From Nitratireductor indicus C115 (lineage in GTDB: Bacteria; Pseudomonadota; Alphaproteobacteria; Rhizobiales; Rhizobiaceae): a stretch of DNA of 64,000 nucleotides. The DNA lies in the NCBI RefSeq assembly GCF_000300515.1, contig NZ_AMSI01000001.1, positions 434,001 to 498,000 on the forward strand. The letters run 5' to 3'. Under the pieces are notes generated by a model. The model was not told the origin of the DNA and searched no databases. It was given only the letters and a program-made list of their open reading frames with translations. The position numbers and the translations under genes are program-made. Positions 42,504 to 51,803 of this stretch are shown here, one piece after another (position 1 is the first letter of the stretch; each line of letters starts with the position of its first letter).

Positions 42504-44072
42504 ATGAAACACCGCAGCCTTGCATTGGCTTTGATGGCGGCTGTCCTGAGCGGGCCTGCCTGTGCCGAGACACTCAAGATCGTAATGGAAAGCCGGCTCG
42601 GCAATCTCGATCCGATTCTTTCCGCATCCCATCAAACCCGCGAGCACGGTTATCTCATCTACGATACGTTGTTCGCGGAGGATGCACAGGGGCAGGCACA
42701 GCCGCAGATGATCGACGAATATTCGGTCTCAGAAGACGGCAAGACATATCGTTTCAAACTGCGCGAAGGGTTGGCCTTCCATGACGGCGCTCCAGTAACG
42801 GCGAAAGATGCGGTCGCATCGATCAAACGCTGGGGACAGCGCGATCGAATGGGGCTCGCTATCATGAAAGCGACAGACAGCCTTGAGGCGGAAGACGACA
42901 GCACCTTCGTTCTTAAACTGAACACGCCCCTGGGTGTGGTGATCGACGCTTTTGCGAAGCCAAGTGGTGTTCCCTTGTTCATTATGCCGGAAGCGGCTGC
43001 GGCAACGCCGATCACGGAGGCCATCACCAATTACGTTGGCTCAGGCCCCTTCAAGTTCGTTGAAGATGAATATTCTCCGGGCGTGAAGAGCATTTATGTG
43101 AAGAATGAGGACTACAAGCCGCGCAGCGAGGAGCCGAGCGGTATGGCTGGCGGAAAGGTTGCGAAAGTCGAGCGCATCGAGCGTATTGAAATCGCCGATC
43201 CGCTGACTGCCGTCAATTCGCTCACTGAAGGCGAAGTCGACTTCATGCAGAATGTCCCTCTCGACCTTGCCCCCCTCGTGGAGGGCAATGAAGAGATCAC
43301 AACCGCGCATCTGGACAAGGCGGGCTATCAATACGGCTATCGGTTGAACTTCCTCCATCCGCCCTTCGACAATAAGTTGGTCCGGCAGGCCGCACTGTAT
43401 GCGGTCGGTCAGAAAGAGATACTCCAGGCTCAGTTCGGCGACGCTGACAATTATCAGGCCTGCGGTGCGATCTTCGGGTGCGGAACCACGTATGAATCCG
43501 ATGTGATGGCGGATATCGCGATTGAGGCCCAGCCTGAAAAGGCAAAGGCCTTGCTGGCGGAAGCCGGGTACAATGGCGAGACTGTTCTCCTGCTTCATGT
43601 CACGGATAACCCGGCCATGGCCGCTGTCGGTCCCGTCATGGCGCAGCAGCTGCGAGCTGCCGGATTCAATGTCGAAATGCAGGCCATGGACTTCATGACG
43701 ATGTTGTCCCGGAGAGCATCGCAGGAGGCCGTCGACAAGGGGGGCTGGAGCATTTTCATCACCTCCTGGCAGGTGCCGGAGGTTTCCGATCCTGTCCGTT
43801 CGTACATGATCGTTTCGGAAGGCACGAAGGGCTATGCCGGTTGGGGAGACGTTCCTGCCATCGATCAGAATATCCAGGCATTTCTGGCTGAACCCGATGT
43901 CGCCAAGCGAAAGGAAATCGCTGCTGAAATTCAGAAGATCGTCTACGAGGAGGGCATCTACGCTCCGCTCGGACAAAGCAGCCGCCTGAATGCATGGACC
44001 AATAAGGTCGACGGCCTCATTCCGAACGGGCCGACCGTCTTCTGGAACGTGACCAAGTCGGCAGAAAAATGA
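42504..44072 (+). CDS. Dipeptide/oligopeptide-type ABC substrate-binding protein
   Basis: SBP_bac_5 protein of 522 aa with a signal peptide (ALALMAAVLSGPACA). Family landmarks are YLIYDTLFAED, YRFKLREGLAFHDGAPVTAKD and the C-terminal NAWTNKVDGLIPNG. Relatives bind peptides, but also opines, heme, nickel complexes and herbicides. It shares ATGA overlap with the first permease gene. Confidence 0.92.
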   Translation: MKHRSLALALMAAVLSGPACAETLKIVMESRLGNLDPILSASHQTREHGYLIYDTLFAEDAQGQAQPQMIDEYSVSEDGKTYRFKLREGLAFHDGAPVTAKDAVASIKRWGQRDRMGLAIMKATDSLEAEDDSTFVLKLNTPLGVVIDAFAKPSGVPLFIMPEAAAATPITEAITNYVGSGPFKFVEDEYSPGVKSIYVKNEDYKPRSEEPSGMAGGKVAKVERIERIEIADPLTAVNSLTEGEVDFMQNVPLDLAPLVEGNEEITTAHLDKAGYQYGYRLNFLHPPFDNKLVRQAALYAVGQKEILQAQFGDADNYQACGAIFGCGTTYESDVMADIAIEAQPEKAKALLAEAGYNGETVLLLHVTDNPAMAAVGPVMAQQLRAAGFNVEMQAMDFMTMLSRRASQEAVDKGGWSIFITSWQVPEVSDPVRSYMIVSEGTKGYAGWGDVPAIDQNIQAFLAEPDVAKRKEIAAEIQKIVYEEGIYAPLGQSSRLNAWTNKVDGLIPNGPTVFWNVTKSAEK

Positions 44073-45010
44073 TCTTCTACATCCTTAGGAGAATCGTTGC
44101 GACCATTCCTGTCATGGGGGTGGTCGCCCTTCTGGTTTTCAGCTTGCTGTACTTGGCTCCGGGGGACCCTGCGGTGATCATCGCGGGTGAATCGGCCAGT
44201 ACCGAGCAGTTGGAAAAGATGCGAAAGGACATGGGCCTGGATCAACCCTTGCCCGTGCAGTTTGCTAAATGGATCGGAAAGGTCGCCTCGGGAGATCTGG
44301 GCACCTCTCTTCATTCGGGAAAGAAAGTTTCGGAGATGATCGGTGCGCGCGTCGGGCCGACGCTCTCCCTGGCGACCGTGACGATCCTCCTGTCGCTGAT
44401 ACTTGCAATTCCGATGGGGATCTTTGCGGCCTGGGCGCGAGGCCGGTGGCTGGACAAGTCGCTGATGAGCATTGCTGTTCTTGGGTTCTCCACGCCGGTC
44501 TTTGTCGTCGGCTATGTGCTGATCTTCCTTTTTTCGGTGAAAGCGGGTTGGTTCCCGGTGCAGGGGTTCACACCGATCAGCGAAAACCCGTTGCGTTTCC
44601 TGCGAACGGTTACGTTGCCAGCGTTCACGCTGTCTCTGGCTTATGTGGCTCTCGTCTCCCGCATCACGCGGTCGAGCCTGCTTGAGATGCTGGGAGAGGA
44701 TTTCATCAGAACAGCCAGAGCCAAGGGAGCTTCGGAAAGGCGTGTCCTGTTGCGACACGCACTGCGCAATGCCGCGGTGCCCATTTTGACGGTGGCGGGT
44801 TCTGCCGCGGCATTTCTGATCGGCGGGGTCGTTGTCACGGAAAGCGTTTTCAATCTACCGGGCATGGGACGCCTGGTCGTGGAATCCGTTCTTGCTCGCG
44901 ATTACCCTTTGATCCAGGGGCTGATCCTGCTCCTGTCGCTGGTCTATATCGGCATCAATCTCCTCACCGATATTCTCTATTCGGTTTTCGATCCACGCAT
45001 CCGTTACTGA
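44069..45010 (+). CDS. Peptide-type ABC transporter permease (DppB-like)
   Basis: 313 aa with six membrane helices and the EAA loop ARAKGASERRVLLRHALRNA. The N-terminal helix (IFYILRRIVATIPVMGVVALLVFSL) and the ending LLTDILYSVFDPRIRY are typical of DppB/OppB. It overlaps the binding protein gene by four bases. Confidence 0.93.
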   Translation: MIFYILRRIVATIPVMGVVALLVFSLLYLAPGDPAVIIAGESASTEQLEKMRKDMGLDQPLPVQFAKWIGKVASGDLGTSLHSGKKVSEMIGARVGPTLSLATVTILLSLILAIPMGIFAAWARGRWLDKSLMSIAVLGFSTPVFVVGYVLIFLFSVKAGWFPVQGFTPISENPLRFLRTVTLPAFTLSLAYVALVSRITRSSLLEMLGEDFIRTARAKGASERRVLLRHALRNAAVPILTVAGSAAAFLIGGVVVTESVFNLPGMGRLVVESVLARDYPLIQGLILLLSLVYIGINLLTDILYSVFDPRIRY

Positions 45011-45029
45011 GATGCGACGGGGGAACCCA

Positions 45030-45911
45030 ATGAATACACTTCCTCATTCACCCAGCGTTGAAAGCAATGAGCTGCGCGCTATCCGGATGCGACGCATTGC
45101 GCTGTTCTTGCATGACAACATATTCGCAATAACGGTTCTGGCCCTGGTGATGCTTGCTGGGCTTTTGGCGCCGTTGCTGACCTCGGCAGATCCGGATTTC
45201 ATCAACCCCGGCATGAAGCTGAAACCGCCTTCCGCGGAGGCGCTCTTCGGAACCGACCTTCTCGGACGCGATGTGCTTGCCCGTGTTCTCTACGGCACCC
45301 GTGCCTCGCTCTTGGTAGGGCTTTTGGTGGCCCTGGTCGCTCTCGTGGTTGGCCTTCTGATCGGTCTTGTTAGTGGATATTTCCGGTCTCTGGATGGTGT
45401 CATAATGCGTGTCATGGATGGCATTATGGCAATACCCGCCATCATCTTGGCGGTTGCCCTCGTTGCCATCATGGGAGCCAATTTCATCACTGTCGTTACG
45501 GCGATCGTAGTGCCGGAAGTTCCCCGTGTTGCGCGTCTTGTGCGCTCGGTCGTCTTGTCCCTGCGAAGCGAGCCTTATGTCGAGGCGGCGGTTTCACTCG
45601 CAACTCCGACCTGGCGTATCCTCTTGCGCCACATGCTGCCCAATACACTGGCACCGCTGATCGTCCAGGGCAGCTTCATCGTGGCATCGGCGATCCTCAC
45701 GGAATCAGCCCTGAGCTTCCTTGGAGTGGGTCTTCCACCTGAAATTCCCACCTGGGGAAACATCATGGCGGAGGGGCGCAGGTTCTTCCAGCTTCTGCCC
45801 GGCCTCGTTTTCTTCCCCGGCCTGTTTCTGTCGCTGACAGTCCTTGCGATCAATCTGCTTGGCGATGGGCTACGGGACCGTTTCGATCCCAAATTGATTA
45901 AGCGAGCATGA
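45030..45911 (+). CDS. Peptide-type ABC transporter permease (DppC-like)
   Basis: 293 aa with N-terminal helix, FGTDLLGRDVLARVLYGTR and the EAA loop EAAVSLATPTWRILLRHMLPN. ATG 45030 is preferred over ATG 45012 because GGGGGA lies just before it. It ends in the start of the ATPase gene (ATGA). Confidence 0.92.
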   Translation: MNTLPHSPSVESNELRAIRMRRIALFLHDNIFAITVLALVMLAGLLAPLLTSADPDFINPGMKLKPPSAEALFGTDLLGRDVLARVLYGTRASLLVGLLVALVALVVGLLIGLVSGYFRSLDGVIMRVMDGIMAIPAIILAVALVAIMGANFITVVTAIVVPEVPRVARLVRSVVLSLRSEPYVEAAVSLATPTWRILLRHMLPNTLAPLIVQGSFIVASAILTESALSFLGVGLPPEIPTWGNIMAEGRRFFQLLPGLVFFPGLFLSLTVLAINLLGDGLRDRFDPKLIKRA

Positions 45912-47560
45912 TGATGACGAATGAAGCCAATCAGCGAGAAATCGTCCTTCAGGTCGACGGCCTGACCGTGTCGCTGCATTCGGGGCGCGAGATCGTTTCC
46001 GACATCAGCTTCAACGTGCACGCCGGTGAAACGCTTTGTATCGTCGGTGAGAGCGGTTCGGGCAAGTCGGTGACAAGCTTCGCGGTCATGCAGCTTCTGG
46101 ACCCGGCTGCATTGCGACCCACAGCCGGCTCCATCCGGCTCGAAGGCGTGGATTTGCTGAAAGCCAGTTCTCAGGAGCTACGGCGTCTCAGGGCGGCCCG
46201 TATGTCCATGATTTTCCAGGAGCCGATGACCGCGCTCAATCCGGTGGAGCGGATCGGCAAGCAGGTCATGGAGGTTCTGGAAATTCATCGGGAGGGCGAT
46301 CACGCTGGTCGGCGCGCTCGTGTCCTGGAAATGTTTCAAATGGTGAAGCTTCCCGATCCCGAGCGGGTCTTCAATGCTTACCCTCATGAACTTTCAGGCG
46401 GGCAGCGCCAGCGTGTCGTCATCGCCATGGCGCTGATCCTGCGTCCGCGTCTGCTGATTGCGGATGAGCCGACCACGGCTCTTGATGTGACCACCCAAGC
46501 CCAGATTCTGCGGCTCATTTCCGAGCTGCAGCAAGAGATGGGAACGGCGGTGCTGTTTATCACCCACGATTTCGGAGTGGTGCATGACATCGCCGACCGG
46601 ATTCTTGTGATGAACAAGGGGCGGGTCGTCGAGCAAGGCAAGAGCTCGGATATCCTGACCTCTCCCACTGCCGATTATACGCGCCGATTGATTTGTGCCG
46701 TTCCCAGCCTCGTTCCGGTGCCCAGCCGTCAACTGACAGGCGAGGGCGTTCTGGAGGTGGAGGGCATGGCGAAGCGGTATGTCATGGGCAGTTTTCCGAG
46801 GAAGCGCCATTTCGATGCGCTACATCCTACAGACCTGCTTCTACGCGAAGGAGAGATACTCGGCGTCGTCGGTGAGAGCGGCTCGGGAAAGACAACGCTT
46901 GCGCGCTGCATCGCCCGGCTTGTGCCCGCAAGTGCGGGTGTCGTCCGGCTGAAGGGTGCGAGCGTCGAGGAACTTTCATCGGCGGAAAAGCGCCGTAGCC
47001 GCAAGCATGTTCAGATCGTTTTTCAGGACCCGTATCGGTCGATGAACTCTCGTCTGAAGCTGCGCGACATCATTGCCGAAGGCATGGTGAATTTCGATTT
47101 CGCTCCTGCGGAAATCGAAAGGCGCTGCAACGAACTGGTTCAGGCCGTAGGGTTGCAGCCAGCCATGCTGGATCGGTATCCGCATCAGCTTTCGGGTGGT
47201 CAAAGACAGCGTATTTGCATCGCCAGAGCACTGGCCCTGGAGCCATCGGTCCTCATCTGTGACGAGGCCGTTTCGGCATTGGACGTCTCCGTGCAGGAAC
47301 AGGTAATCAAGCTGCTGCTCGATCTGCGGGACAGGCTTGGGGTGGCCATCCTGTTCATCACCCACGATCTGAGGGTGGCAGCGCAGTTGTGCGACAATGT
47401 GATCGTCATGCGCAACGGCCGGGTTGTCGAGGCGGGCAGTGCTGCCGACATCCTCACGCATCCGAGGGATGAGTACACGCGCTATCTCATCGATGCGGTG
47501 CCCGCGCGTGAGTGGAATTTTCGGGAGCGCGTCTCGGGAACTATTGCAACAACCGGGTAA
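45908..47560 (+). CDS. Fused double ATP-binding protein of a peptide-type ABC transporter (DppD-DppF)
   Basis: 550 aa with two complete ATPase domains. Domain 1 has [16 protein letters not shown] and [14 protein letters not shown]; domain 2 (from about residue 275) has [16 protein letters not shown] and [14 protein letters not shown]. Walker B of domain 2 has Glu-Ala instead of Glu-Pro, a known tolerated variant. The fusion corresponds to DppD plus DppF/GsiA. It completes the importer of the amidohydrolase module. Confidence 0.93.
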   Translation: MMMTNEANQREIVLQVDGLTVSLHSGREIVSDISFNVHAGETLCIVGESGSGKSVTSFAVMQLLDPAALRPTAGSIRLEGVDLLKASSQELRRLRAARMSMIFQEPMTALNPVERIGKQVMEVLEIHREGDHAGRRARVLEMFQMVKLPDPERVFNAYPHELSGGQRQRVVIAMALILRPRLLIADEPTTALDVTTQAQILRLISELQQEMGTAVLFITHDFGVVHDIADRILVMNKGRVVEQGKSSDILTSPTADYTRRLICAVPSLVPVPSRQLTGEGVLEVEGMAKRYVMGSFPRKRHFDALHPTDLLLREGEILGVVGESGSGKTTLARCIARLVPASAGVVRLKGASVEELSSAEKRRSRKHVQIVFQDPYRSMNSRLKLRDIIAEGMVNFDFAPAEIERRCNELVQAVGLQPAMLDRYPHQLSGGQRQRICIARALALEPSVLICDEAVSALDVSVQEQVIKLLLDLRDRLGVAILFITHDLRVAAQLCDNVIVMRNGRVVEAGSAADILTHPRDEYTRYLIDAVPAREWNFRERVSGTIATTG

Positions 47561-47823
47561 ACGCGGCTTGGAAGCGTCGGCCGTCGCTGACGAAAATCAC
47601 GGAGATTTCGAGCGTCTGGAGTCTGCATTCTGTCCGTTGCGGTGGGCCAGCGGTCAGGCCTTGCCCAGGGGCTGGTTTGCACTTCTCCAATTGCCGTCAA
47701 TCCGCGACGCCCTGCGCATGCCGCACTCAGACGAAAAGTCTCGGTGTCCACACCTGTGCCGGAAAACGAAGAACCTTGAGGAAATGCCGATTGTGCGAAG
47801 ATTTCAGCCGTAACGGAGCGTCC
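47561..47823. other. Gap between ABC ATPase and MFS genes
   Basis: 263 bases with no credible gene, palindrome or terminator that I can see. The MFS frame is open through it, but the translated part is cysteine- and arginine-rich and unlike protein coding sequence. It may hold the MFS promoter. Confidence 0.5.
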
Positions 47824-49080
47824 GTGGCATTTCCCGGTGAGCCGGATTCTGGAAGGCATGCGGTCAGCCGCAGTGCCTGGCCGGCCATCATTGTCCTGGC
47901 ACTTGGCGCTTCATGTTTCGTTACCTCGGAGCTTCTGCCGGCGAGCCTGCTCAGCCCGATAGCCGAGGGACTGAACGTATCGGAGGGGGTTGCCGGACAA
48001 GCGATTTCAGTCACCGCATTCTTTGCGGTTCTTGGAAGCCTGTTTGCCTCCACCTTTACGGGGATGCTCGACCGTCGTCTTGTGGTGATGATCTGCATCC
48101 TCATGGCGGTTCTGGGTGCCGTGTCGGTGGCGCTCGCTCCGAATTACTATGCGATGCTGACGGGCCGGGCATTGTTCGGCTTGGCCTTGGGGGTCTTCTG
48201 GGCAACGTCAGCGTCTATCATCCTGCGGCTCGCCAGGCCGCATCATGTTCCTCTGGCGCTTTCCCTGATGTTCGGTGCAATCCCGATCGCGATGACAATA
48301 ACCGTGCCGGTCGCAAGCGCATTAGCCGCGTTGTGGGGCTGGCGTTCTGCGTTTTTCCTGATCGCCGGTCTCGGCACGATGTTCCTGCTGTTGCTGGCAG
48401 TTGTGCTGCCTCCGTTGCCGGCGCATCGGCGCGCGAACATCGTGGGTGTCCTGCGCTTGCCGATGCGGGAGGGGATTCCGGTTGCCATGCTTGCCCTGTT
48501 TCTCGTCTTCGCCGGAAAATTTTCGCTTTTCGCGTATGTGCGCCCCTTTCTGGAGGGCGAATTCGGTCACCAGAGTAGTGCAATAGTAACGATGCTGTTC
48601 GTCTTCGGCGTTGCAAACCTTGCCGGCACATCCGTCTCTTCCTTCATGATCCGACACGACTTGACAACGACCCTGTCTCTATCGTCGCTGGTGGTCTCGT
48701 TATCGGCGATCGGCCTTGTCCTGTTTTCCGGCAGCATTTGGAAGATCGGGATGCTCATAGCCTTTTGGGGATTTTCCGTCGGCTGTATTCCGCCGGCGTG
48801 GACCACATGGATGACACGCAAGCTCGAAGACGATGCCGAGAATGCGGGTTGCCTCCAGTTCTCCGTCATGCAGCTGGCAATTGCTGCGGGAGTGGTGTCC
48901 GGTGGAGTGGGAATTGAGCAATTCGGCAGGTCAGGCCCCTACATTCTTGGTGCGATCTTCCTGATATCCGCAGCCATTCTGATCCGGTGGAAACTTTCCC
49001 GGCCCGAAATGCCTGTCAGTCGTACGATGCCTCAATCGCATCAAACCGTTTGCGAAGCGCGCGCAGAAGAGCTGGGGTGA
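47824..49080 (+). CDS. MFS transporter, drug/arabinose efflux (DHA1) type
   Basis: About 418 aa with 12 membrane helices. After helix 1 come ELLPASLLSPIAEGLNVSEGVAGQAI, FASTFTGMLDRR (motif A region) and GRALFGLALGVFWA. It resembles AraJ/YdhP-type exporters. The start is probably GTG 47824 (GGAG 6 bases before); the much longer open frame from 47512 is not supported. It is convergent with the quinone oxidoreductase gene, so its substrate need not be linked to the upstream module. Confidence 0.88.
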   Translation: MAFPGEPDSGRHAVSRSAWPAIIVLALGASCFVTSELLPASLLSPIAEGLNVSEGVAGQAISVTAFFAVLGSLFASTFTGMLDRRLVVMICILMAVLGAVSVALAPNYYAMLTGRALFGLALGVFWATSASIILRLARPHHVPLALSLMFGAIPIAMTITVPVASALAALWGWRSAFFLIAGLGTMFLLLLAVVLPPLPAHRRANIVGVLRLPMREGIPVAMLALFLVFAGKFSLFAYVRPFLEGEFGHQSSAIVTMLFVFGVANLAGTSVSSFMIRHDLTTTLSLSSLVVSLSAIGLVLFSGSIWKIGMLIAFWGFSVGCIPPAWTTWMTRKLEDDAENAGCLQFSVMQLAIAAGVVSGGVGIEQFGRSGPYILGAIFLISAAILIRWKLSRPEMPVSRTMPQSHQTVCEARAEELG

Positions 49081-49157
49081 ATAGAACGCTGTCCACAACG
49101 CCGTTTCGCTCGGCCCGGAACCGGCTGTGTAATCCATTGTAGCGAGCAGGCCCGCCT

Positions 49158-50144
49158 TTAAGGAATCACAACAATGGCGCCGCTGACGCGGCGCTCTTCG
49201 GCCGCGCGGTGGGCTTCCACGATGTCATCCAAGGCAAAGCGCTGACCGATCTCGACGGAAACATGCCCCTTTTCCACGGCATCGAAAAGATCTGCCGCGT
49301 TCGCCCTGAAGCGTGCCGGGTCGGCGTTGTGCGGAAACACGGATGGCCGGGTCAGAAAAAGACAGCCTTTGGCATTCAATGTCTCGAACTCTATCGCAGG
49401 CGCTTTTCCCGACGAGGCACCGTAGACGACAAGAAGGCCGAAGGGCCTGACGCAATCGAGCGAGTGCATCACGGTATCCTTGCCGACCGCATCATAGACG
49501 ACATGCGCTTTTTCACCGCCTGTTGCCTCGAGGAAGGCGTCTGCCCAGCCATCCTCGCTGGTGTCAACGACGGCTATGCAGCCCGCATCGAGTGCCGCCT
49601 GTCGCTTCTTCGCTGTTCCTGTCGCGCCGACAACGCGCGCACCCAATGCCGTTGCCCAACGCGTCAGAATCTGGCCGACACCGCCCGCCGCCGAATGAAC
49701 GAGCAGAAGCTCGTCGGGTTGGACCGCGTGGGTATGGCGGATGAGATATTGCGCCGTCATTCCCTTGAAGAACAACGACACGGCTGTTTCGTCGTCAATT
49801 GCATCCGGTACGCGAACAAGTTTGTGTTCCGCAACGTTGCGACGGTCTGAATAGGCCCCGACCCCTGCATTCATATAAACGACCCGGTCGCCGATGCGCA
49901 GATTCTGGACCCCAGCTCCAATTCGTTCCACAAAGCCGGCTGCTTCAAACCCCAGCCTGGTCGGCAAAGGCAATGGATAAATGCCTTTGCGTTGATAGAT
50001 ATCGATGAAGTTGAAGCCTATCGCGGTGTGACGGACTTGCACCTCGTTTGCGTCCGGGGGCGGCAGTTCTTCCGTCACGATCTTCATAACGGAGGGAGGG
50101 CCGAATTCGGACACCAAGACGGCTCGATTGCGTATGGTTGCCAT
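49158..50144 (-). CDS. NADPH:quinone oxidoreductase, QorA type
   Basis: Zinc-free medium-chain dehydrogenase of about 328 aa. The N-terminal domain shows FNFIDIYQRKGIYPLPLPTRLGFEAAG, and the cofactor domain VHSAAGGVGQILTRWATALGARVVG. Members reduce quinones or enals with NADPH and often respond to electrophile stress. It is divergent from arsR, whose operator palindrome lies in the shared promoter, so ArsR most likely represses it. A start two residues into the frame at 50162 is possible. Confidence 0.9.
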   Translation of the reverse strand: MATIRNRAVLVSEFGPPSVMKIVTEELPPPDANEVQVRHTAIGFNFIDIYQRKGIYPLPLPTRLGFEAAGFVERIGAGVQNLRIGDRVVYMNAGVGAYSDRRNVAEHKLVRVPDAIDDETAVSLFFKGMTAQYLIRHTHAVQPDELLLVHSAAGGVGQILTRWATALGARVVGATGTAKKRQAALDAGCIAVVDTSEDGWADAFLEATGGEKAHVVYDAVGKDTVMHSLDCVRPFGLLVVYGASSGKAPAIEFETLNAKGCLFLTRPSVFPHNADPARFRANAADLFDAVEKGHVSVEIGQRFALDDIVEAHRAAEERRVSGAIVVIP

Positions 50145-50176
50145 TGTCACATCAATCCCCATAACCTAGAATCTTT

Positions 50177-50196
50177 GGTATGATAATCATCATACC
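50177..50196. promoter_or_regulatory. ArsR-type operator palindrome
   Basis: GGTATGAT-AATC-ATCATACC is a perfect 8-bp inverted repeat in the 67-bp spacer between the divergent qor and arsR genes, 16 bases before the arsR start. Size and position match operators of ArsR/SmtB repressors. Confidence 0.7.
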
Positions 50197-50211
50197 TTGT
50201 GAAGTCTAGCT

Positions 50212-50550
50212 ATGAACAGCCTGCTCCCCGAACCGAACGTGGAAGATCTCGACCTTGCGACGGTTTTGGCGGCATTGGCCGATCCGCATCGGTTGAGTAT
50301 TGCTCTGGCTCTTGCCGCAGCGCCCGAGACCGTCTTGAGATGCGCCGCGTTTGATATACCAGTGACCAAGGCCACGCGGACGCATCATTTTCGCGTGCTG
50401 CGTGAGGCAGGTATTATCCGTCAACACGATCACGGCAACGGACGATCCAATCAACTTCGCCTTGCCGATCTGCGGCAGCGATTTCCGGGGCTGGTCGAGA
50501 TGCTTTTGGCTGAACAGGCCGAAAGAGGATCAGCAATACGGGATGGTTGA
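50212..50550 (+). CDS. ArsR-family winged-helix regulator
   Basis: 112 aa with the ArsR fold: LAALADPHRLSIALAL, ETVLRCAAFDIPVTKATRTHHFRVLREAGII and RQHDHGNGRSNQLRLADL. The metal-binding CVC motif is absent; this subtype (short, with RTHHFRVLREAG) usually senses organic or redox signals rather than arsenic. The gene and about 110 bases after it are repeated in decayed form at 58487-58917. Confidence 0.9.
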   Translation: MNSLLPEPNVEDLDLATVLAALADPHRLSIALALAAAPETVLRCAAFDIPVTKATRTHHFRVLREAGIIRQHDHGNGRSNQLRLADLRQRFPGLVEMLLAEQAERGSAIRDG

Positions 50551-50690
50551 TGCGTCTGGCCCTTCACGCGTCTGAGCAGCATCTCTTCCGGGTGATTTCG
50601 ACCGTTGTGAACGGGTCAGATTTCCGGGGGGAATGGCATGCGGGAATTTTGTTTGGATTAACTTGTTCAGGATGAGGATAAGGACTGGGG

Positions 50691-51677
50691 TTAAATGTGC
50701 GCCTTGAACTGGTTCACGCTTAGCCCTCCGATCCGCAGGGCCTCTGTTGTAGTCAGGCCGCCGAGGCCGGAAATCTTGGGAAGAAAGCCGGTAAAGATAG
50801 CTTCCTGAGCCGCTTTGGCGATGCGTTGGCTCAGTTCTGCATTTTCTGTTCGTTGTGCGATGAGCCACAGCGTGCGCGACATCGGTGCTTTGCTGAGCGG
50901 ATAGATGCGCAGGTCCGTGTCGGAGCGGACGCTCTTCAGGACAACAAGCGGTGTTGCAATGGTCCATCCGATGCCGGCGCCTACCATTCCAAGAACGGCA
51001 TCTGATGTATCGAGCTCATAGCGGTGCTGGGGGCTCAAGGCGTGTTCGCGTAGATAGTCGTCTACCTGTCTGCCGAAAAAGGACGATCGCGAATAGCGAA
51101 TAAGTGGCATTTCCTCGCATAGCTGCTCTGCCGTTTTCGGCTCCGGGCTGCTTGAAGGCGGGGCTACGATAAAGAATGGCTCCTCGAAAATCGGTAAAAC
51201 TGTCAGTTCGAACAGGTTGTGCGAATTGTCAGAGGTGATCACGAAGTCCACCCGTCGTTCGAGAAGGGCGCGAACACTGGTTTCGTTGATTCCAGACAGG
51301 ACCGACCATTGCGCGGCGATCGTATCGAGGGCTTTGACCAGATGCGGACCAACCGTCGCTGCGAAGGAATCCACCATGCCGATCCGCAGGAGCGGGAGCA
51401 GCTTGTTCATGTCGAGATCGACACTTTGCTCGAGGATCCGGGCGCGGCCCAGAAGCTCCAGGGCCCCCTTGTAGAAGGTGGTGCCGAGCAATGTCAGGCG
51501 CGCCGGCCGCACCGTGCGGTCCACCAGCTGGGCGCCGATCGATTTCTCCAGATTGGCGATTGCCTGCGAGACGGCGGACTGTGTCAGACCGAGGCGCTCG
51601 GCGGCCCGGGACATGTTGTCCTCTTCAACCGAGGTAACGAAAATTTCCAGCGATCTCAGGTTCATCCAGCTTTTCAT
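50691..51677 (-). CDS. LysR-family transcriptional regulator
   Basis: About 328 aa with the N-terminal helix-turn-helix (MNLRSLEIFVTSVEEDNMSRAAERLGLTQSAVSQAIANLEK) and effector domain. It is divergent from the TRAP-MmgE/PrpD-ECH-ligase genes across a spacer with two overlapping AT-rich palindromes, and presumably activates them. Start 51677 or 51665; a longer frame to 51722 lacks support. Confidence 0.88.
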   Translation of the reverse strand: MKSWMNLRSLEIFVTSVEEDNMSRAAERLGLTQSAVSQAIANLEKSIGAQLVDRTVRPARLTLLGTTFYKGALELLGRARILEQSVDLDMNKLLPLLRIGMVDSFAATVGPHLVKALDTIAAQWSVLSGINETSVRALLERRVDFVITSDNSHNLFELTVLPIFEEPFFIVAPPSSSPEPKTAEQLCEEMPLIRYSRSSFFGRQVDDYLREHALSPQHRYELDTSDAVLGMVGAGIGWTIATPLVVLKSVRSDTDLRIYPLSKAPMSRTLWLIAQRTENAELSQRIAKAAQEAIFTGFLPKISGLGGLTTTEALRIGGLSVNQFKAHI

Positions 51678-51720
51678 ACGCGCTCTTGGCTCCCGGAATC
51701 TTTCCGGTTGACTATACCGC

Positions 51721-51745
51721 ATATAAGCCTTATATTAAATATAAG
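51721..51745. promoter_or_regulatory. Overlapping AT-rich palindromes, likely LysR operator
   Basis: ATATAA-GCC-TTATAT (51721-51735) overlaps the 17-bp perfect palindrome CTTATATT-A-AATATAAG (51729-51745), together three copies of a TTATAT-type half-site. They lie 60-80 bases before dctP in the divergent spacer, the usual place of LysR activation sites. Confidence 0.6.
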
Positions 51746-51803
51746 TAAAGCTAATAATAAGGTGAATGAACGCCTGCAAGCAGAGGGTAACAAGGAGAGT
51801 TGC

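Noticed and set aside
47512-47823. N-terminal extension of the MFS protein
   Set aside because: Cys/Arg-rich translation with no membrane character; a GTG with a ribosome site at 47824 fits the family start.
51219-51803. Long N-terminal extension of the second DctP
   Set aside because: The extension runs antisense through lysR and the divergent promoter; the signal peptide and AAGGAG fix the start at 51804.
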